Assembly (NCBI GenBank): GCA_028291485.1
Contig: JAQGHZ010000294.1
Coordinates: 1-15,438, forward strand
Reading direction: 5' to 3'
DNA length: 15,438 nucleotides
Origin: Rubritepida sp.
Lineage (GTDB): Bacteria > Pseudomonadota > Alphaproteobacteria > Acetobacterales > Acetobacteraceae
The notes under the pieces are model-generated. The model was not told where the DNA came from. It was given only the letters and a program-made list of their open reading frames with translations, and did not search any database. Shown one piece after another: positions 7,382 through 13,750 of the stretch (position 1 is the first letter of the stretch; each line of letters starts with the position of its first letter). A program made the position numbers and the translations under genes.

Positions 7382-8049
7382 TCCGGCGCGTGGCGCGAAG
7401 CCTACAAGGTGTCGAGCGCGCTGCAGTCGGAAGGCACGCGCATCACGCCGCGCCATCTGATCGCCTCTGGCGCCCTCCTGCCGATTTTCGCTCCGGTGGA
7501 AGTGGACGGACGCCTGTTGGGGGACGGGGGCCTGTCCGGCAACTCGCCGGTCGTTCTCGTGCTGGATGCCACGCTGAGGAGCGCTGAAATGCGTGATTGT
7601 CGAGTTCTTCGCACGCAGGGGAAGCCGACCGAACTCCTTGGGCGCCTCAATGAGCCGCGCTGGCGATCTGGTTTTTCGGCAACCAGGTACGGCGTCTGCT
7701 CGAACGCCAGGCGCGGGAGCAGCGGGTTAAAGGCGTGATTGCGAGGCTCGCGGAGAAGTTGCCGGAGGCGGAGCGCGCCGAGGTGGAAGTGGCCGCATGG
7801 CTTGCGGAGGTGCAGAGCAGCGGGCCAGCGACAGTGGTGACCCTGGGATATCGCGCAGGTTTTGATGAAGCCGGCGTCGCCGCGCCTTTCGATTTCGCGC
7901 GGGCCACGATCGAGGACCGGTGGAAGGCCGGCGCTACGGGCATGCGTCTCACGCTCGAAAAACTGCGTAGCGAGCCCGCAGGCCGGCCGCGTGAAGAGGC
8001 CTTTCGTATGCACGAGGTGGATGTTCAGCCGGGAGCCTCACTCGATTGA
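7382..8049 (+). pseudogene. Patatin-like phospholipase (DUF3734 type), N-truncated and frameshifted
   Basis: This starts inside a patatin domain. RITPRHLIASGALLPIF, PVEVDGRLLGDGGLSGNSPV contains the ASGALP-like segment and the DGG carrying the catalytic Asp. The serine GxSxG half of the dyad is missing upstream. Homology then shifts to VIVEFFARRGSRPNSLGASM (about 7590-7670) and again to FGNQVRRLLERQAREQ, which runs to the TGA. The tail, with DFARATIEDRWKAGATGMRL, resembles the DUF3734 C-terminal region found after patatin domains in alphaproteobacteria. There are two frameshifts plus loss of the N-terminus. It follows the P450 remnant by about 10 bases. Confidence 0.8.
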
Positions 8050-8059
8050 GTCGGGAATA

Positions 8060-8215
8060 AGCTCTGCAGCGGCGCCCTGCTCGAGCACCTGGACGCCAGT
8101 GTGATCGACCACGTCTTCGACGGGATCGAGGCCATCGTGGACCTTCCGGAACCCAACCCCGCGCAGCCCGACCAGACCTACCTGCGCCCGAACAGGGCCG
8201 GTCGGCTGAGAGCAA
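8060..8215 (+). pseudogene. Unassigned coding scrap
   Basis: After the patatin stop, one frame reads LLEHLDASVIDHVFDGIEAI and VDLPEPNPAQPDQTYLRPNR, which has protein-like composition and codon-position bias. It then degenerates into basic and AT-rich sequence. I do not recognise the family. It has no plausible start context of its own and sits at the end of a run of broken genes, so a remnant is more likely than a small functional protein. Confidence 0.35.
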
Positions 8216-8261
8216 GGACGAGAGCCCTCTTCCGTCGGCCTAAAGCGCGGACGGGGAAAGT

Positions 8262-8585
8262 GACTACGAATAGTGAATTTATATTTATACTTTTAGTCAA
8301 TGGTAATTCAGGATTTCACTGCGCATGAACCATCCTCCGCGAGTGCTCGGGAGCAGGATTCGCTCGCGAGAAAATCACAAAAACGACCGTGGTTTGCCTA
8401 ATCGACCACCCGCATCGATATGACCTCAGCCGACGGTAATGTAACAAAATGCATTCGTGGTCATTCTTGATGATGAGGGGGAGTAGCGGCCGCACGCCAA
8501 GGATAAAAGGACTTTAGATTTGCCTTCGTCGCTGTCGGAGAGGTATGGGTTACGCCGCTTCTGCGATTTCAATAGGACGAATCTA
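8262..8585 (+). promoter_or_regulatory. AT-rich leader region of the MucR gene
   Basis: This gap is clearly less GC-rich than its surroundings. The core at about 8266-8312 is very rich in A and T with many TA steps (for example GAATTTATATTTATAC). It also contains an 8-bp palindrome CTCGCGAG near 8364 and a short inverted repeat GTGGT/ACCAC near 8390. Ros/MucR proteins bind AT-rich, TA-step-containing DNA and commonly repress their own gene, so autoregulation here is plausible. I could not fix a convincing -35/-10 pair. No coding sequence is supported between 8230 and 8585. Confidence 0.4.
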
Positions 8586-9041
8586 ATGTCGGATACCTCC
8601 CACAACGACCTTCTCGGCCTCACGGCTCAGATCGTCTCAGCCCATGTCGCCAATAATCCTGTGGCCATGAACGACTTACAAAACCTCATCGTGAGCGTTC
8701 ACGACACCTTCGCGAGGCTCGGCACCACTGCTTTGGCGGTCGCGTCGCCCGAGAAGAGGGAGCCGGCGATTTCGATCAAGAAATCGATCACCCCGGACTA
8801 CATCGTTTGCCTGGAGGACGGCAAAAAACTGAAGATGCTCAAGCGGCATCTCATGACCTCCTATGACCTGACGCCCGACGCGTACCGCGCCAAATGGGGC
8901 CTGCCGAAGGATTATCCGATGGTCGCGCCGAACTACGCCGCACGTCGCTCCGAGCTGGCCAAGTCGATTGGCCTCGGGATGGGCGGGAAAGGCAAGGCGC
9001 CGGCTGCCCAGGCGTCCGGCAAAGGCGCGAAGAAGGCCTGA
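8586..9041 (+). CDS. Ros/MucR-family transcriptional regulator
   Basis: This encodes a 151-residue protein with the whole MucR architecture. The N-terminal oligomerisation helices span about 1-45 (DLLGLTAQIVSAHVANNPV and following). The zinc-finger-like DNA-binding domain is at 70-115 (DYIVCLEDGKKLKMLKRHLM, then YDLTPDAYRAKWGLP). The conserved tail block DYPMVAPNYAARRSELAKSI is followed by a Gly/Lys/Ala-rich basic end. MucR proteins are H-NS-like global repressors in alphaproteobacteria. Ros uses Cys-Cys-His-His; here the positions are Cys75, Asp78, His88 and Ser92, so two zinc ligands are replaced, as in zinc-less MucR homologs. The ATG at 8586 has AGGA about 8 bases upstream and matches the family N-terminus. 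The TTG at 8520 is a weaker alternative. It is intact, unlike its left-hand neighbours. Confidence 0.93.
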   Translation: MSDTSHNDLLGLTAQIVSAHVANNPVAMNDLQNLIVSVHDTFARLGTTALAVASPEKREPAISIKKSITPDYIVCLEDGKKLKMLKRHLMTSYDLTPDAYRAKWGLPKDYPMVAPNYAARRSELAKSIGLGMGGKGKAPAAQASGKGAKKA

Positions 9042-9365
9042 TTGAGACGCCTGCCGGGTTCCCTCCCTGGAAGGACACGGCATTCGCGGGGGCAGGGGCG
9101 CCGAGATCGGCTCCGCTGCCTCCCGTCTGGCAGCGAGAGGGCTCCGGCGCATTCCCTCACGCCCGCACGGTCCGGAACGATCTGCGGCGGACGCCGCGGA
9201 AGGGCGTTCAGCCGCCGGCGCCCGATCAGCACCAGGTCACCGCGTGACGGCCGAGGCGGCAAACCGCATCGGGCGGCGATACAACAGCACACCTCCGACC
9301 TTCCTTAACTTCTCTTCCCCCGCGCCGCACGACAGCGCTAGCCTGTCCGGAGGAGGAACGATCCA
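9042..9365. other. Intergenic region between mucR-like gene and hydrolase gene
   Basis: This 324-base gap has no recognisable gene. It contains a 7-bp perfect hairpin, CGCTGCC/GGCAGCG, with an 8-base loop at 9114-9135. The hairpin lacks a following T-run, so it is at best a weak terminator for the upstream gene. The last 20 bases hold the strong Shine-Dalgarno sequence GGAGGAGGA of the next gene. The promoter of the hydrolase must lie here, but I cannot place it. Confidence 0.45.
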
Positions 9366-11312
9366 ATGCGCATCCCTGCCACCGCCCTGGCCGTGGCCGG
9401 CGCCTGCATGCTTGCCATGCCGGCCGCCGCCGAGGTCACCCGCTTCGAGCTGACCGGGGCTCCGCAACCGGCCTTCGACGGCCGTTCCTTCGGCGATGCC
9501 GGCCGCTACGAGCGCCTGGTCGCCCGTGCCACCGTCGCGCTCGATCCCGCCGATCCCCGCAACGCCGTCATCGCCGACATCGCCCTCGCGCCGCGCAATG
9601 CGCAGGGCCGCGTGGAGGCCGTGACCGAGGTGGTGCTGCTGCGCCCGGCCGAGGCCTTCCGCGGCAGCGGCACGCTGCTGGTCGAGGCGCCGAACCGCGG
9701 CCGCGAACTCGTCGGGCAGCTCTACGACGACGGCCCGGCCAACGGGCTGATGAGCGGGCAGAACCCCGGCAACGGCTTCCTGCTGCGCCGGGGCTTCACC
9801 CTCGCCTGGGTCGGCTGGCAGGCCGACATCCCCGCGGGTGCCGCGCTGCGGCTGGAAGCGCCGGTGGTGCCCAATGTCACCGGCCCCTCGCGCGAGGAAT
9901 TCCTCTTCGATCACACGACCAATCCGGTCACGGTGCCGCTGACCTACCCGGCGGCGGGCGAGCAGGGCGCGACGCTCACCGTGCGCGGCCGCTTCGAGGA
10001 TAACAGGCAGACCCCGGCCGGCCTTTCCTTCCGCTTCCTCGACCCCAGCCGCATCGAGATCACGCGGCCGGCCGGCTTCGACGCCGGCGCACTCTACGAA
10101 TTCACCTACACGGCGAAAGACCCGACGGTGCAGGGCATGGCCTTCGCCGCGATGCGCGACGTCGCCGCCTTCCTGACGCGGGAGCGCGGGGCGGAGAATC
10201 CCCTCGCGACGAACGGACGCGTCACCGTGAACCGCGCCATCCTGCACGGCGTCTCCCAGTCCGGCCGCTTCGTGCGGGACTTCCTGTACCTCGGCTTCAA
10301 CGAGGACGAGCGCGGCCGCCGCGTCTACGACGCCATGCTGCCGCACATCCCGGGCACGCGCCGCACCTTCACCAATGCGCGCTTCGCCCAGCCCGGGCGC
10401 AACCCCACGCCGCATGGCGACCGGCTCTACCCGGCCGACCAGTTCCCCTTCACCTATGCCATGACGGAGGACCACCTGACCGGCCGGCGCGACGGGCTGC
10501 TGCTGCGCTGCCGCCTGTCCAGCACCTGCCCGCTCGTCATGCAGACCGACAGCGAGTACGAGTTCTGGGGGGCCAGGGCCTCGCTGCTGGTGACCGACAC
10601 GCGCGGCAACCACGTCGAGCTGCCGCCCGAGGTACGGGCCTACGCCATGACCGGCCATCCGCATTTCTCCGCGGCCGATGCGGTGGCGGCGCGGATCGAT
10701 CGCTGCGCCCTATCGGTGAACCCGCTGCATGCCGGGGCGCCGATGCGCGCGTTGCTCGTCGCGATGGAGGAGTGGATGCGCGAGGGCGTGGAGCCTCCCT
10801 CGACCCGCTACCCGATGCGGAGCCAGGGCACGCTGGTGCCCGCTGCCGGCCTCTATGCGGGCCTGGACGCGCTGGGCTATCGCGGCGCCTACGGCCCGGC
10901 GCAACTCGTGGACGTCAGCGTCATGCCGCCGGCCGTGCGCGGCGAGTACACGGTGCTGCTGCCGCGCGTGGACGCGGACGGCAACACCATCGGCGGCGTG
11001 CGGAACGTGACGCTGGAGGTGCCGAGGGCGACCTACACGGGCTGGAACCCGCGCGCGGAAGGCTTCGCGCCCGGCGCGCTCTGCTACAACACCGGCGCCG
11101 TGCTGCCCTTCGCCGCCACGCGTGCCGAGCGCGAGGCGGCGCGCGATCCGAGGCCCTCGATCGAGGAGCGCTACGCGACCCCCGCGGATTATGTCGCCGC
11201 GGTCCGCGCCGCGGCCGACCGGCTGGCGGCGGAACGCCTGATGCTGGCCGAGGACGTCGAAACGGTGGCCGCCGCGGCAACCGCCGATACCCTGGCGCGG
11301 CTGCGTCGCTAG
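9366..11312 (+). CDS. Exported alpha/beta-hydrolase-domain protein
   Basis: This encodes a 648-residue protein with an N-terminal signal peptide (hydrophobic 4-18, cleavage near AMPAAAE), so it is periplasmic or secreted. The body resembles the large family annotated as alpha/beta hydrolase domain-containing protein. It has TLLVEAPNRGRELVGQLYDD, GFLLRRGFTLAWVGWQAD and the nucleophile elbow GVSQSGRFVRDFLYLGFN at about 295-312, with Ser297 the likely nucleophile. The fifth elbow position is Ser299 instead of the usual glycine. Later come QTDSEYEFWGARASLLVTD and TGHPHFSA, the latter a possible His of the triad. Length is normal for the family. A strong GGAGGAGGA lies 8 bases before the ATG. It is transcribed toward the monooxygenase gene. 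Its ester or lactone substrate is unknown, and a link to the neighbouring pathway is only inferred from position. Confidence 0.87.
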   Translation: MRIPATALAVAGACMLAMPAAAEVTRFELTGAPQPAFDGRSFGDAGRYERLVARATVALDPADPRNAVIADIALAPRNAQGRVEAVTEVVLLRPAEAFRGSGTLLVEAPNRGRELVGQLYDDGPANGLMSGQNPGNGFLLRRGFTLAWVGWQADIPAGAALRLEAPVVPNVTGPSREEFLFDHTTNPVTVPLTYPAAGEQGATLTVRGRFEDNRQTPAGLSFRFLDPSRIEITRPAGFDAGALYEFTYTAKDPTVQGMAFAAMRDVAAFLTRERGAENPLATNGRVTVNRAILHGVSQSGRFVRDFLYLGFNEDERGRRVYDAMLPHIPGTRRTFTNARFAQPGRNPTPHGDRLYPADQFPFTYAMTEDHLTGRRDGLLLRCRLSSTCPLVMQTDSEYEFWGARASLLVTDTRGNHVELPPEVRAYAMTGHPHFSAADAVAARIDRCALSVNPLHAGAPMRALLVAMEEWMREGVEPPSTRYPMRSQGTLVPAAGLYAGLDALGYRGAYGPAQLVDVSVMPPAVRGEYTVLLPRVDADGNTIGGVRNVTLEVPRATYTGWNPRAEGFAPGALCYNTGAVLPFAATRAEREAARDPRPSIEERYATPADYVAAVRAAADRLAAERLMLAEDVETVAAAATADTLARLRR

Positions 11313-11350
11313 AGCTTTTTCCGTTCGCAAGGGCTCACTGCGAAAGCTCT
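11311..11350 (+). terminator. Possible terminator hairpin after the hydrolase gene
   Basis: The 8-base arms AGAGCTTT (11311-11318) and AAAGCTCT (11343-11350) are perfect complements with a 24-base loop, beginning at the hydrolase stop codon. Because the arm ends in a T-run on both strands, it could act for both converging genes. The long loop makes this weaker than a classic terminator. Confidence 0.4.
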
Positions 11351-11465
11351 AACTTGTTGTTTTAAGAGCATGATTCACGCCTCCGGTGATTCCACCTGCG
11401 GCGATCATGCTCTGGAGCTCGCTGCAAAAGCTCTGGCCTGTCGTTGGGAGCGCATGATTCACCCC
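11311..11465. repeat. Palindromic intergenic repeat with a tandem degenerate copy
   Basis: The gap between the convergent genes is almost wholly structured. Besides the AGAGCTTT/AAAGCTCT hairpin, AGAGCATGAT (11365-11374) and ATCATGCTCT (11404-11413) form a perfect 10-bp stem. The segment 11331-11381 recurs at 11415-11465 with 39 of 51 bases identical and no gaps, a period of 84 bases. The core GCATGATTCAC is conserved in both copies. The GAGCATGAT...ATCATGCTC arms recall palindromic intergenic repeats of other alphaproteobacteria. It is probably a REP-like or mobile non-coding element, perhaps also serving as a terminator. Confidence 0.75.
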
Positions 11466-11478
11466 GCCGCTGCCCCCT

Positions 11479-12999
11479 TCAGGCGGCCTGCTCGCCTTTG
11501 CCGAGGAAGTCGGCGAGCTGGTAGGACGAGGTGACGTTCTTCGCCATGCCGGCGGCGCGTTCCCAGTCATAGGTGCGGTAGCTGTGCGCGCGCGTGACGT
11601 ATTGCCCGCCCGCATAGAACATCTCGTATTGCAGATGCCGCGAGGCGAATTCGGTGCCCACCGCATCCCAGGTCAGCTTCATCAGCTTCACCCGCTCCTC
11701 GCCCGTCATGGCCGGCGAGACCTGCGTGGCCCGGATGACGCGCGACAGCTCCGGATGCGAGAAATCCGCGACCGAGGAGGGCAGCATCAGCATCGCCCCG
11801 CCCGCCAGCTCCCGGATCGCCTGGATGACCTGCGGGTACATCTCCTGCGACTGCACCTGCGCCGCGTAGAGCAGGTGCTTGTTGGGCAGCCAGTGCTCGC
11901 CGACCATCTGGCCGCCGGCCTCCATGCCCAGCACCATCCCCTCGATAAGGGCGGCCTGCGAGGCCAGCTTGCCCAGCTGCTCGCGCACCGGGGGCATGTT
12001 CACCGTGCCGATGGTCTCGGCCACGCCACGGGCCAGGCCCGCCAGGAAGCGCAGCTTCACCGAGAGGCGGATCTGCGCCTGGTAGTTCTGGTACACATGG
12101 GCGCAGGTGTCGTGCAGCTGCGCGCGGCACATGTCGGTGTCGCGGTACACGAAGACGCGCTCCCAGGGGACCTTCACGTCGTCGAAGAAGATAAGGGCGT
12201 CGTTCTCGTCGTAGCGGAAGGAGAGGGGGTGGTCGTATTCGCTGATCGCCGCCTCCTCGAAGCTGCGGCGGGAGAGCAGCTTCATGCCCTTGGCGTTCAT
12301 CGGCAGGGCGCAGGAGAAGGCCATGTCCTCCTCGCCGCGCTTCAACGGCTGGCCGGAGCCCACGAAGATCTCGTTGGCCATGATGGCGCTGGTCGCGAAG
12401 AGCTTCGCCCCCCGGATGGTGATGCCAGAGCTGTCCTCGTCGACGATGCGCGCGATCATGTCCTCCGCACCCTCGCCCTGGTCGCCGAAGGCCTTGGAGC
12501 GGTCGCCCTGCACGTTGTTGATGACGTAGGTGAGGAAGAGGTCGTTGCTGCGGGCGTATTCGTACCAGTCGCGGAAAGCCTTGCCGCGCGCGGGGTCGTG
12601 GCGGTCGAAGACCTCGGCGCCCATGTACTGCCCGGAGACGGAGGAGGCGACGTGGTCGGGCGAGCGGCCGAGGAAGCCGCAGGTAAGCTCGGCCCATTCC
12701 ACCAGGGCCTTCCGGCGCTCGACCATCTCCGCATAGCTGCGCGGATGCTGCCAGGCACGGTTCACGCGACGGCCGCCGCCGAGGTCGAAGGTCATGCGCT
12801 CGATATTCTCGGGGCGGGCCTGGTGGTCGTAGAGCATGGCCGCGGAGCCGACCGCGTTGCGATAGGCCGGATGGGTGGTGACGTCCTGGACGAGCTGGCC
12901 GTTGAGGTAGACGGCGCGGCCGTCGCGGACCGCGCTCAGGTGGTCGGCCCCATTCTTGACGCCGGCGTCCTTGACGATCGGCGGTTTCGCGCTGGTCAT
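11479..12999 (-). CDS. 4-hydroxyphenylacetate 3-hydroxylase (HpaB)-family flavin monooxygenase, oxygenase component
   Basis: This encodes a 506-residue protein of the HpaB/PvcC family, soluble FADH2-using monooxygenases with an acyl-CoA-dehydrogenase-like fold. Recognisable segments are RSYAEMVERRKALVEWAELT in the N-domain, TYVINNVQGDRSK, and VDEDSSGITIRGAKLFATSA, where flavin and substrate meet in this family. DDVKVPWERVFVYRD and the C-terminal ELAGGAMLMLPSSVADF are also typical. The ATG at 12999 has GGAAGGACG just upstream. An ATG 15 bases further out is less well placed. Length is normal and there is no damage. The reductase that must feed it FADH2 is encoded on the other side of the divergent promoter, at the end of the three-gene operon. 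The family covers phenols, pyrroles and N-heterocycles, so the substrate is not determined. Confidence 0.93.
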   Translation of the reverse strand: MTSAKPPIVKDAGVKNGADHLSAVRDGRAVYLNGQLVQDVTTHPAYRNAVGSAAMLYDHQARPENIERMTFDLGGGRRVNRAWQHPRSYAEMVERRKALVEWAELTCGFLGRSPDHVASSVSGQYMGAEVFDRHDPARGKAFRDWYEYARSNDLFLTYVINNVQGDRSKAFGDQGEGAEDMIARIVDEDSSGITIRGAKLFATSAIMANEIFVGSGQPLKRGEEDMAFSCALPMNAKGMKLLSRRSFEEAAISEYDHPLSFRYDENDALIFFDDVKVPWERVFVYRDTDMCRAQLHDTCAHVYQNYQAQIRLSVKLRFLAGLARGVAETIGTVNMPPVREQLGKLASQAALIEGMVLGMEAGGQMVGEHWLPNKHLLYAAQVQSQEMYPQVIQAIRELAGGAMLMLPSSVADFSHPELSRVIRATQVSPAMTGEERVKLMKLTWDAVGTEFASRHLQYEMFYAGGQYVTRAHSYRTYDWERAAGMAKNVTSSYQLADFLGKGEQAA

Positions 13000-13166
13000 G
13001 GGGCGTCCTTCCATGGGTGGATCCCAGGCTTATTGCCTAATTAACGAAGCTATTGCAAGAGATGATCCAACGGCGGCGCCGAACACCTTCGCAACATTGC
13101 TTCTCTTGCGAGGGATTGGAAGTTCTGACAGGCTCGCGCCTGCTCAGTTGCCAGGAAGAAGCGCCC
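13000..13166. promoter_or_regulatory. Divergent promoter region of the oxygenase / enamidase-like operons
   Basis: These 167 bases separate two divergent transcription units and are AT-richer near 13030-13060. For the reverse strand, TTGCAA (13058-13053) and CAATAA (13035-13030) are 17 bases apart and could be a -35/-10 pair. The -10 is a poor match. An 8-bp inverted repeat, GCAAGAGA (13055-13062) and TCTCTTGC (13102-13109), overlaps the proposed -35 and could be an operator for an unseen regulator. The forward gene has AGGAAGAA before its ATG. Confidence 0.4.
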
Positions 13167-13748
13167 ATGCAGATCGAGATCCATCGCTGGATGACCGTCG
13201 TCGAGAACAGGATGGTCGAGGCCGGCCGGCCCGGCGACCCGCCGCTGCGCAAGGTCGGCGTCATCGCGGTGGTGAAGAACCCCCATGCCGGCCGCTACGA
13301 GCAGGATCTCACGCCGGTCATCAAGGCCAGCGCCGCGGTGGGCGAGCTGATGGCGAAGCTCGCCCTCGACGCCATGGGCGGCCTTGATGTGGAGAGCTAC
13401 GGCAAGGGCGGCGTCGTCGGGCTGAACGGCGAGCAGGAGCACGCCAACGCCATGCTCACCACCACCTTCGCCGAGCCGCTGCGCCTGGCCGTCGGCGGCG
13501 CGGAGGCCTGGATCCCCTCCTACACCAAGCTCGCGGCCCCGGGTGCGACGATCGACGTGCCGCTGGCGCACAAGGACGCGCTCTACGTCCGCTCGCATTA
13601 CGATGGCCTGACGCTGACCCTGCCGCCCGATGCGCCGGCGCCGGACGAGGTCGCGCTCATCATCGTCCTGGCCAACCGCGGCCGAATCAACGCGCGCGTC
13701 GGCGGGCTGAAGGCCAGCGAGATCGGCGGCAAGGACGGGTTGCGCTGA
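13167..13748 (+). CDS. DUF1185 / AA_synth (PF06684) family protein
   Basis: This encodes a 193-residue protein matching the AA_synth family throughout: MQIEIHRWMTVVENRMVEAG, LRKVGVIAVVKNPHAGRYEQ, SYGKGGVVGLNGEQEHANAM, the WIPSYTKLAAPGATIDVPLA block, and a C-terminal EVALIIVLANRGRINARVGG. Structures of this family show a variant of the Bacillus chorismate-mutase fold, and a role in amino-acid metabolism has been suggested; the reaction is not established. The ATG at 13167 follows AGGAAGAA with good spacing. Upstream codons in the same frame do not resemble the family. It is the first gene of a tight operon: the amidohydrolase starts 2 bases after its stop. Its placement with an enamidase-like enzyme and a two-component oxygenase suggests it acts on a ring-opened or oxidised intermediate. 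Confidence 0.9.
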   Translation: MQIEIHRWMTVVENRMVEAGRPGDPPLRKVGVIAVVKNPHAGRYEQDLTPVIKASAAVGELMAKLALDAMGGLDVESYGKGGVVGLNGEQEHANAMLTTTFAEPLRLAVGGAEAWIPSYTKLAAPGATIDVPLAHKDALYVRSHYDGLTLTLPPDAPAPDEVALIIVLANRGRINARVGGLKASEIGGKDGLR

Positions 13749-13750
13749 CC

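Noticed and set aside
5823..8225. A mobile element or insertion sequence causing the gene fragments
   Set aside because: No transposase motif, terminal inverted repeats or flanking target duplications are visible. Deletion-driven decay explains it without one.
9114..9135. A rho-independent terminator after the MucR gene
   Set aside because: The 7-bp hairpin is real, but no T-run follows and it lies about 70 bases past the stop, so I mention it only as part of the intergenic region.
9237..10664. A 475-codon open frame antisense to the exported hydrolase
   Set aside because: It lies opposite a well-supported gene with a signal peptide and a strong Shine-Dalgarno sequence. The antisense translation is low-complexity Gly/Ala/Arg/His sequence.
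11584..13044. A 486-codon open frame antisense to the HpaB-family gene
   Set aside because: The reverse-strand product matches a known family along its full length. The forward frame is a codon-bias artefact.
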